DNA from: Thiobacillus sp. | GTDB lineage: Bacteria > Pseudomonadota > Gammaproteobacteria > Burkholderiales > Thiobacillaceae | Direction of reading: 5' to 3' | Assembly: GCA_018780025.1 (NCBI GenBank) | Contig: JADMKH010000196.1 | Coordinates: 1-13,177, forward strand | Length of the DNA stretch: 13,177 bases | Shown here: one piece after another, positions 6,471 through 11,446 of the stretch | How positions within the stretch are numbered: position 1 is the first letter of the stretch | Layout of the letters: every line of letters starts with the position of its first letter | Position numbers and translations under genes: made by a program | Notes under the pieces: generated by a model | Told to the model about the DNA's origin: nothing | What the model saw: only the letters and a program-made list of their open reading frames with translations | Databases searched by the model: none

Positions 6471-7304
6471 ATGTCAGTCGTCCTCTCCAGTTCTCCCGTT
6501 GCCGTCGACCTTGTGGCCGTGAAGAACAAGCAACACCTTGCCTGGTCCGCCGGCGACTATGCGGTTGTGGGCACCACCTTGCAGATCGTCGGCGAGTCGC
6601 TGTGCGAAGCACTTGATCTGCGTGCCGGTGAAAGTGTGCTCGATGTCGCCGCCGGTAACGGCAATGCGACCCTGGCCGCTGCACGGCGCTGGTGCGACGT
6701 CGTCTCGACCGATTACGTCCCCGCATTGCTCGAGCGCGGGCAATCCCGGGCAAGTGCAGAGGCCCTGCAGGTGAAGTTTGAGCAGGCGGATGCCGAGAAT
6801 CTGCCTTACACCGACCACAGCTTCGATGTGGTGATGTCGACCTTCGGCGTGATGTTTACGCCAGACCAGGACAAGGCCGCATCGGAAATGGCACGTGCCT
6901 GCAAACCCGGCGGCCGGATCGGACTTGCAAACTGGACGCCGACCAGTTTCGTCGGTGAGATATTCAAGCTCATCGGCAAGTACCTGCCCCCACCTGCAGG
7001 CGTCAAGTCTCCCGCGCTGTGGGGGACGGAGGCACGGTTACGCGAACTGTTCGGTGATCAAAGCGACTCGATTGCAATCGAGCACAAGAACTTCGCCTTC
7101 CGCTATCGCAACGCGGCCCACTGGCTGGAAGTTTTCCGTACTTTTTACGGCCCGATGCACAAGGCGTTCGGGGCGCTGGACGCCGAGCATCAGTCATCAC
7201 TCACCGCCGATCTGCTCGCGCTGGCCGAAAAATTCAATCGCGCGACCGATGGCACGCTGGTGGCCCCGAGTGAATACGTCGAGGTGGTGATCACGCGCAC
7301 GTAG
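6471..7304 (+). CDS. Class I SAM-dependent methyltransferase
   Basis: A 277-residue soluble methyltransferase of the Methyltransf_11/25 type. The SAM-binding motif I is VLDVAAGNGNATLAAARR, the acidic end of strand 2 is VVSTDYVPALLERG, and motif II/III territory reads ADAENLPYTDHSFDVVMS. The post-motif segment ARACKPGGRIGLANW is typical of small-molecule methyltransferases. The ATG at 6471 is chosen because AAGGAG sits 7-12 bases upstream (6458-6463); the frame is open to an ATG at 6408, but that start lacks a ribosome site. It is transcribed away from the XRE-STAND-TPR regulator, which suggests it is that regulator's target. The substrate cannot be told from sequence; neither a ubiquinone/menaquinone (UbiE) nor a DNA or rRNA methyltransferase signature is evident. 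Confidence 0.88.
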   Translation: MSVVLSSSPVAVDLVAVKNKQHLAWSAGDYAVVGTTLQIVGESLCEALDLRAGESVLDVAAGNGNATLAAARRWCDVVSTDYVPALLERGQSRASAEALQVKFEQADAENLPYTDHSFDVVMSTFGVMFTPDQDKAASEMARACKPGGRIGLANWTPTSFVGEIFKLIGKYLPPPAGVKSPALWGTEARLRELFGDQSDSIAIEHKNFAFRYRNAAHWLEVFRTFYGPMHKAFGALDAEHQSSLTADLLALAEKFNRATDGTLVAPSEYVEVVITRT

Positions 7305-7337
7305 TGGGTGGAAATGCCCTGCGTATCGCACAGCATG

Positions 7338-7360
7338 TGTCGGGATGCTTTGGCCCGACA
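7338..7360 (+). promoter_or_regulatory. Hairpin between the methyltransferase and membrane-protein genes
   Basis: TGTCGGG (7338-7344) pairs perfectly with CCCGACA (7354-7360) around a 9-nt loop. No T-run follows, so it is not a classical terminator. It is the first of five hairpins each placed just ahead of a gene in this cluster. Confidence 0.5.
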
Positions 7361-7399
7361 TGATTGAAGTACTCACGAATGATTAAAAGGAGGTGTCAC

Positions 7400-7828
7400 A
7401 TGTTCATGATCGATTACAAACAAATTGACTGGTGGTACTGGCTCGCAACAGCGTGCCTGCTCACAGCGGGCGTGGCGGGCCACGCAACCGGCTTCGTCCT
7501 GGCGATCGGCTTGTCCGGGATACAGCTCATTCATTTCACAATGCGTGAGCACAGCCTGTCAGCGTTTACCGTTCAGGTCCGGTTCTGGTTCCTGATCCTG
7601 GTACTGGTGGCGTGGCCGGAGCCGATGCAGGTCGTGTATTGGCTGCCTGTTGCGGGAACGTGGGCGCGGTCGATTTTTGGCTACTGCGCGATGGCACGTC
7701 TCTTGTCCCTGATGCCGTGGAACCGTCACGTGCCATTTTCGTTCGGTTTTCTGGTGCGCACGTTTTTCTCTCGCCCGGTACGCGGCAGCATCATGCAGGG
7801 CCTTCCACCTGCACCTCAAATGGCATGA
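7400..7828 (+). CDS. Trp-rich polytopic inner-membrane protein, function unknown
   Basis: The ATG at 7400 follows a near-perfect ribosome site AAAGGAGGTG (7387-7396), which decides it over the upstream in-frame ATGs at 7364 and 7379. The 142-residue product starts MFMIDYKQIDWWYWLATACL and shows about four hydrophobic segments: residues ~12-27, ~29-48, ~57-73 and ~77-97. A basic, loop-like C-terminal part follows (MPWNRHVPFSFG, FFSRPVRGS). There is no cleavable signal and no family I can name. His26, His47 and His51 lie in or near the first hairpin of helices and could be ligands, but this is speculation. It opens the small-gene cluster that ends with a truncated hemoglobin, all on one strand, suggesting an envelope component of that system. 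Confidence 0.78.
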   Translation: MFMIDYKQIDWWYWLATACLLTAGVAGHATGFVLAIGLSGIQLIHFTMREHSLSAFTVQVRFWFLILVLVAWPEPMQVVYWLPVAGTWARSIFGYCAMARLLSLMPWNRHVPFSFGFLVRTFFSRPVRGSIMQGLPPAPQMA

Positions 7829-7847
7829 AGTCACGCTGCCATTATTT

Positions 7848-7869
7848 CCAGCCACCACAAGGTGGCTGG
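7848..7869 (+). promoter_or_regulatory. Perfect 9-bp hairpin ahead of the HMA-like gene
   Basis: CCAGCCACC (7848-7856) and GGTGGCTGG (7861-7869) form a perfect stem with an ACAA tetraloop. There is no U-run, so RNA stability or processing is more likely than termination. Confidence 0.55.
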
Positions 7870-7925
7870 CTATTCCAACAATCCAGCTGGCGCATGCGCG
7901 CGCCAAATTTTAAAGGAGTCACGAA

Positions 7926-8153
7926 ATGAATATCAGCGACGTCATGATTCACATCAATGAAACCCTGAGCGAAGAAGCACGCACCACGCTCGAAAGTGCA
8001 ATGCAAAAAGTCGAGGGAGTCGTTTCGCCAGGGTTTAACGAAGGCAAGGAGCATCTCTTGATGGTCGCCTATAACCCGGAAAAAACCAACACGGCGATCC
8101 TGTTGGAGAAGGCCCGGGAAGCAGGCTATACCGCCCAGCTGGTAGGTATGTAA
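7926..8153 (+). CDS. HMA-like ferredoxin-fold protein lacking the CxxC metal site
   Basis: This 75-residue protein has the size and the beta-alpha-beta-beta-alpha-beta rhythm of heavy-metal-associated (HMA) domains: a VMIHINETL strand, helix EEARTTLESAMQKVEGV, strands GFNEGKEHLLMVAYNP, helix AILLEKAREAGY and final strand TAQLVGM. The loop after strand 1, where metallochaperones carry GMTCxxC, reads NETLSEEA here, and the protein has no cysteine at all, so classical Cu(I)/Hg(II) binding is ruled out. It may have become a protein-protein adaptor or may bind another ligand. An AAAGGAG site at 7912-7918, 7 bases before the ATG, supports the start. It sits between a membrane protein and a secreted peptide in the hemoglobin cluster. 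The fold call is by pattern, not by search. Confidence 0.75.
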   Translation: MNISDVMIHINETLSEEARTTLESAMQKVEGVVSPGFNEGKEHLLMVAYNPEKTNTAILLEKAREAGYTAQLVGM

Positions 8154-8155
8154 AC

Positions 8156-8178
8156 GAGGCGCCGCCGAATGCGGCCTC
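8156..8178 (+). promoter_or_regulatory. Bulged hairpin after the HMA-like gene
   Basis: GAGGC + CGC (8156-8160 and 8163-8165, with a 2-nt GC bulge) pairs with GCG + GCCTC (8171-8178) around CGAAT, starting 2 bp past the stop codon. A T6 run occurs only at 8202-8207, too far for a standard terminator. Confidence 0.4.
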
Positions 8179-8204
8179 GGAGGCGCATCACAAAGGTCAG
8201 ATTT

Positions 8205-8221
8205 TTTGAAATTTTTTCAAA
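8205..8221. promoter_or_regulatory. AT-rich palindrome just upstream of the secreted-peptide gene
   Basis: TTTGAAA-TTT-TTTCAAA is a perfect 7-bp inverted repeat, 9 bp before the ribosome site of the next gene. It may be an operator or part of the leader. It does not fit the FNR pattern TTGAT-N4-ATCAA. Confidence 0.35.
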
Positions 8222-8244
8222 CCAACCTGAAAAGGAGCAACACC

Positions 8245-8496
8245 ATGAACGTACTGAAAACCATTTTCGCACCCCTCATCCTGGTCGCCACCGCGAATGC
8301 GCATGCACTCTGCGTGAACCCCGATGGTTCATTGGACGATGCCAGCCTTGGGTACAGCGCGCCTATCGACATGCTGCCGATGTGCTCTGCACAGGCCCAG
8401 CCCGCCAAGAAAGCCACCGTCGAGGTTGTAGTCGCTCCCGCAGCTAAGGTGAAAGCCAAAGCGGTGGACGAAAGCGCCAGCGTGCCGATCCAGTAG
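8245..8496 (+). CDS. Small secreted or periplasmic peptide with two cysteines
   Basis: The 83-residue precursor begins with a clear signal peptide, MNVLKTIFAPLILVATANAHA, with a likely signal peptidase I cut after AHA at residue 21. The mature part (about 62 residues) starts LCVNPDGSLDD and has only two cysteines (Cys23 and one in MLPMCSAQ), which could form a disulfide or bind a ligand. The rest is a low-complexity Ala/Lys/Val/Pro tail (KKATVEVVVAPAAKVKAKA). An AAAGGAG site at 8231-8237 decides for ATG 8245 over the in-frame ATG at 8206. I recognise no family. Its place between the HMA-like gene and the hemoglobin gene, all with strong ribosome sites, suggests a shared envelope or redox role. 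Confidence 0.72.
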   Translation: MNVLKTIFAPLILVATANAHALCVNPDGSLDDASLGYSAPIDMLPMCSAQAQPAKKATVEVVVAPAAKVKAKAVDESASVPIQ

Positions 8497-8523
8497 GTCT
8501 ACGGCGGCGGCAAGTAACAAGAC

Positions 8524-8703
8524 ATGCCGGCCCTATGTTGGGGCTGGCAAAACAAACCCACAGGAGATGCGGGTATTCAGTCTGTCGCCAATACCAAGCA
8601 CATCGGACACCTCTTTGGAGACGTTGCGGTACTGATTGCCATGGCGGCTGTATTGGCGGTCCTGACCCCGCGCCCGACCCTGAAATCGCAATCATCAGCT
8701 TAA
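8524..8703 (+). CDS. Small single-pass membrane peptide, start uncertain
   Basis: A frame ending at TAA 8701-8703 encodes a convincing short membrane peptide. After SVANTKHIGHLFGD comes a hydrophobic helix, VAVLIAMAAVLAVL, and a basic tail, TPRPTLKSQSSA. The only upstream in-frame ATG is at 8524 (59 residues), but it has no ribosome site and sits at the base of a hairpin. The strong AGGAG at 8562-8566 is 8 bases ahead of an in-frame ATT at 8575, which would give a 43-residue protein beginning (M)QSVANTKHIGH. An ATG at 8567 directly abutting the AGGAG is out of frame and gives only 22 codons. The peptide lies between the secreted peptide and the hemoglobin. No family is recognised. Confidence 0.5.
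   Translation: MPALCWGWQNKPTGDAGIQSVANTKHIGHLFGDVAVLIAMAAVLAVLTPRPTLKSQSSA
8526..8548 (+). promoter_or_regulatory. Hairpin ahead of the small single-pass membrane ORF
   Basis: GCCGGCCC (8526-8533) pairs with GGGCTGGC (8541-8548; one G-U pair) around TATGTTG. It overlaps the first codons of the ATG-initiated reading of the next ORF and lies just before an AGGAG at 8562-8566, which argues that translation of that ORF starts downstream of the hairpin. Confidence 0.45.
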
Positions 8704-8711
8704 GTTGTCGT

Positions 8712-8734
8712 CAGCCAGTCATTGTGACTGGCTG
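8712..8734 (+). promoter_or_regulatory. Perfect 10-bp hairpin ahead of the truncated hemoglobin gene
   Basis: CAGCCAGTCA (8712-8721) and TGACTGGCTG (8725-8734) form a perfect stem with a TTG loop, 8 bp past the stop of the preceding ORF. A T6 run (8745-8750) follows after 10 bases. It could work as a weak terminator or attenuator, or shield the hemoglobin message. Confidence 0.6.
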
Positions 8735-8782
8735 CGGAAAAGACTTTTTTATGCAATCCCATTTCTCTGAAAGGAAAACATC

Positions 8783-9145
8783 ATGGCGACTACTCTATAC
8801 CAACGTCTGGGCGGCGCTGAAGGCATTGCCCGCCTCGTGGACGATGTCATGGCGGCCCATCTGGACAACCCCATCGTCAAAACCCGCTTCGAGAACACCC
8901 AGGACATGGAGCACGCCAAACGGATGGCGCGCGAATTCTTCTGCGCAGGCACCGGCGGCCCGGAGGTCTACACGGGCAAGGATATGCTCACCGCACACAA
9001 GGGAATGAACATCAGTGAACAGGAGTACCTAGCGGTGATGGATGATATTGTCGGTGCGATGAACAAGAATGAAATCGATGAGGGGGCGAAAAATGAGGTG
9101 ATCGCCATCCTCTACTCGCTGAAGGGCAACATCATTCGTGTATGA
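8783..9145 (+). CDS. Group 1-like truncated hemoglobin
   Basis: The 120-residue protein has the length and opening of truncated globins (TLYQRLGGAEGIARLVDDVM). The glycine motif GTGGPEVYTGKDM precedes the proximal heme ligand, His72 in LTAHKGM (position F8). Truncated hemoglobins bind O2, NO or sulfide reversibly in the cytoplasm. Aligned by eye with Synechocystis GlbN, the usual distal residues are changed: position B10 (normally Tyr) is Met23, E7 is Ala45, E10 is Met48 and E11 is Ala49, so the pocket would lack the hydrogen-bond network that stabilises bound O2. An AAGGA site at 8771-8775 supports the ATG. It is the last gene of the small-protein cluster and precedes a cysteine synthase-glutaredoxin fusion by 120 bp. 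The family is sure; its ligand is not. Confidence 0.92.
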   Translation: MATTLYQRLGGAEGIARLVDDVMAAHLDNPIVKTRFENTQDMEHAKRMAREFFCAGTGGPEVYTGKDMLTAHKGMNISEQEYLAVMDDIVGAMNKNEIDEGAKNEVIAILYSLKGNIIRV

Positions 9146-9184
9146 CACGGCCGCCCGAGTATCGAGAGGGCGTAAAGCGGCAGC

Positions 9185-9215
9185 TTGATGAAGGGAAATC
9201 AAATAATCCTATAGT
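9185..9215 (+). promoter_or_regulatory. Possible promoter for the cysteine synthase-glutaredoxin gene
   Basis: TTGATG (9185-9190) and TATAGT (9210-9215) resemble -35 and -10 hexamers, but with a long 19-bp spacer. The -35 overlaps an inverted repeat, TTGAT-N8-ATCAA (9185-9202). A small hairpin, CCGCC (9224-9228) with GGCGG (9236-9240), follows in the leader. Confidence is low because of the spacer. Confidence 0.3.
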
Positions 9216-9265
9216 GGGTGTTGCCGCCAACATTCGGCGGATGGGCATGGAAGAAAGGGAAGGCG

Positions 9266-10750
9266 ATGGGCAAGCGATTCGACAGCATTCTGGGCACCAT
9301 CGGCCACACGCCGGTGATTCGCATCAACAAGCTGGGGCCGGCGGGAGTCAACCTCTACGTCAAGGTGGAGTCGTTCAATCCGATGGGATCGGTGAAGGAC
9401 CGACTGGCGCTGGGCGTGATTGAGGACGCCGAACGGCGCGGCGAACTCAAGCCCGGTCAGACCATCGTCGAAGCCACCAGCGGCAATACCGGCATCGGCC
9501 TCGCCATGGTCTGTGCGCAAAAGGGTTATCCGCTGGTCATCACCATGGCCGAGAATTTCAGCGTGGAGCGGCGCCGTCTGATGCGATTTCTCGGCGCCAG
9601 GGTCGTGCTGACGCCGGCCGGCGAGATGGGGTCGGGGATGGTGGCGAAGGCCGATGAACTGGCCAAGGCACACGGCTGGTGGCAACCGCGCCAGTTCGAG
9701 AACCCGGCCAATGCGGAGATCCACGCCCGCACCACGGCCGTGGAAATCATCGAGGATTTCGCCGATGTCTCGCTCGACTACTGGATCACGGGGTTTGGAA
9801 CCGGTGGCACGCTGAATGGCGTGTCGCGGGTGCTGAAGGAGCAGAGCCCCCATACGCAGATCATCGTCTGCGAACCGGACAATGCGGCCATGCTGGCCAG
9901 CGGCATCGCGCAGGCACGGCTTGGCGATGGATCACGCCGCGCGAGTCATCCCCGGTCCCGACCGCACCTGATGCAGGGATGGTCGCCCGATTTCATCCCC
10001 CAACTCGCGGAGCAGGTCACGACGGCCAATCGGATAGACGGCTTCGTGTCGATCGACGGCAAGGACGCGTTGCGTTGTGCCAGAGAACTGGCACGACAGG
10101 AAGGCATCTTCGTCGGCATCTCGGCGGGCGCCACGTTTTCGGGCGCGCTGCAGGTCGCCCACGCCGCGCCGCAGGGCGCCAACATCCTGTGCATGCTTCC
10201 CGATACCGGAGAACGCTATCTTTCCACACCGCTGTTCGATGACGTCGCCGTCGAAATGACCGAGGAAGAGCTCGAATTATCGAGGTCGACGCCGGGATTT
10301 CGCTTCGATGTCACCCCTGCGGCACCCGTGTCAGTGGAAGCGGCATATGCCCTGGATGAAGCAGCCACTCGCGAGGTCGATGCCCTGTTGCGCGACCCGA
10401 ACCAGCCTGTCGTCATGTTCGCATTCGAGTGGTGCGAGTTCTGCGGTTCGGTTCGAAAAGTGTTCTCGGAGTATGGCATCGCCTACCAATCGATCGATCT
10501 CGATTCGGTCGCCTACCAGCAAGACGAGCGCGGCGGCAAGATGTTCGATGTTCTCAAGCGCCGCACGGGATCAGTCACCTTGCCGCAGATCTTCATCGGC
10601 GGCGACTTTCAGGGCGGCGGCATCGATGTGTTCGACAGCTTGAAGTCAGGCCAACTGCATAGCCGTTTGCGAAAACACGGCGTCAGCATCGATCCGTCCG
10701 TCAAGATCGATCCCTATGAACGTCTTCCAAAATGGTTGCACCCCCGTTAA
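9266..10750 (+). CDS. Cysteine synthase (PLP-dependent) fused to a C-terminal glutaredoxin
   Basis: The 494-residue protein joins two enzymes. Residues about 5-330 are a fold-type II PLP cysteine synthase (O-acetylserine sulfhydrylase or cystathionine-beta-synthase-like). It has the Schiff-base Lys44 in NPMGSVKDR, the substrate loop TSGNTG at 71-76, the PLP phosphate loop GFGTGGT at 176-182 and GISAGAT near 284. RPHLMQGWSPDFIP near 232 matches the family's conserved HxIQGIG-like region. Residues about 370-480 are a glutaredoxin: VVMFAFEWCEFC with active site C390-E-F-C393 (not the usual CPYC), LPQIFIGGDF and GGGIDVFD. A tail ends LPKWLHPR. The enzyme would make cysteine from an activated serine and sulfide or a protein-bound sulfur donor, and the glutaredoxin may supply or reduce that sulfur. 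ATG 9266 follows an AAAGGGAAGG ribosome site; an in-frame ATG at 9218 is less likely. Both domains look intact. Confidence 0.9.
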   Translation: MGKRFDSILGTIGHTPVIRINKLGPAGVNLYVKVESFNPMGSVKDRLALGVIEDAERRGELKPGQTIVEATSGNTGIGLAMVCAQKGYPLVITMAENFSVERRRLMRFLGARVVLTPAGEMGSGMVAKADELAKAHGWWQPRQFENPANAEIHARTTAVEIIEDFADVSLDYWITGFGTGGTLNGVSRVLKEQSPHTQIIVCEPDNAAMLASGIAQARLGDGSRRASHPRSRPHLMQGWSPDFIPQLAEQVTTANRIDGFVSIDGKDALRCARELARQEGIFVGISAGATFSGALQVAHAAPQGANILCMLPDTGERYLSTPLFDDVAVEMTEEELELSRSTPGFRFDVTPAAPVSVEAAYALDEAATREVDALLRDPNQPVVMFAFEWCEFCGSVRKVFSEYGIAYQSIDLDSVAYQQDERGGKMFDVLKRRTGSVTLPQIFIGGDFQGGGIDVFDSLKSGQLHSRLRKHGVSIDPSVKIDPYERLPKWLHPR

Positions 10751-10772
10751 GCCTGACGGGACGCGTGCTCAC

Positions 10773-11144
10773 TTACCAGCGTGTCTCCAGCCCGGCCTTC
10801 CAGTCACTCATGAACTGCCGGATGGAGTCGATGAAATCCTGTTCGTGTTCGGCGCGGTTGATGGTGAGGTGAATAACCGTCTGGAGCGGGTCGGGAGGTT
10901 GCCCGGTGGTCACGGTCCATTGCAAGCCATTGGGACACTCGGGTAACGAGAAGCGCACGCCCTGGCGCAAATCCTCGCGGTGCGTAAGAAACGTCCCCCA
11001 TACGCAGTAGATTTCGCCACTCGACTTTGCGTCGCTAAGCACCTTTTCGATAGAACCGCACCAATGCGGCAGTTCGTTGATAGTCAGACGACGTTGCAGG
11101 TCGGCAACCGAGGCGGGAATAATTATCGTGGCAAAGAATTCCAT
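10773..11144 (-). CDS. Conserved-looking small soluble protein, unknown function
   Basis: A 123-residue protein reading toward the cysteine synthase fusion and ending 22 bp from it. It begins MEFFATIIIPASVADLQRRL and has a central stretch, WCGSIEKVLSDAK, then GEIYCVWGTFLTHRED. A strand-like run, VRFSLPECPNGLQWTVTTG, is followed by QTVIHLTINR and a final helix, FIDSIRQFMSDWKAGLE. The beta-rich middle closed by a long C-terminal helix recalls small ligand-binding folds such as SRPBCC, but no motif proves this. It has three cysteines, no signal peptide and no membrane segment. The start lacks a clear ribosome site, so the true N-terminus is open. It is probably a single-gene unit. I do not recognise the family. 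Confidence 0.68.
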   Translation of the reverse strand: MEFFATIIIPASVADLQRRLTINELPHWCGSIEKVLSDAKSSGEIYCVWGTFLTHREDLRQGVRFSLPECPNGLQWTVTTGQPPDPLQTVIHLTINRAEHEQDFIDSIRQFMSDWKAGLETRW

Positions 11145-11446
11145 TCGTGCATGCTAATCGGAAACTGATATGCGATGCCAATACGGATCATGTGACTGCT
11201 ATAGGTGAAACGCGTGACCGTCAGCTCTGGCCGACCTGCTGCCCCACATTCGATCTCAGCCCCCATCTGCTCAAGAACACATACCAGCCATGTGCTCTTC
11301 GCTCACAACGGCTGAAACGGGCCGACAATGACCCATCAACACCGCTTTCAACATCATGGACTTGGATCAACCGCAAAGCACACGTGGGCGTTTCCACACC
11401 GCATTCCAGAAACCCTTGTTGCCGCGCGCCTGACAGACAAGCTGGC
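11145..11446. other. Intergenic stretch with no gene recognised
   Basis: About 300 bases lie between the small minus-strand gene and the end of glgP. No ORF with a ribosome site, no RNA gene and no strong hairpin with a T-run was found. The region must hold the promoter of the gene at 10773-11144, but no clear -35/-10 pair was recognised. No terminator for glgP is evident either. Confidence 0.5.

Noticed and set aside
8205..8221. FNR/NNR box upstream of the secreted peptide gene
   Set aside because: The palindrome TTTGAAA-TTT-TTTCAAA lacks the TTGAT-N4-ATCAA pattern; kept only as an AT-rich palindrome.
8712..8750. Classical rho-independent terminator before the globin gene
   Set aside because: The stem is strong but the T-run begins 10 bases after it, so termination is at best weak; listed as a regulatory hairpin.
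9185..9202. FNR/CRP-like box ahead of the cysteine synthase fusion
   Set aside because: The half sites TTGAT and ATCAA are 8 bases apart rather than the 4 required for an FNR site.
9209..9853. Minus-strand open frame of 214 codons
   Set aside because: Antisense to the cysteine synthase domain, which has all its catalytic motifs. His/Arg-rich shadow product.
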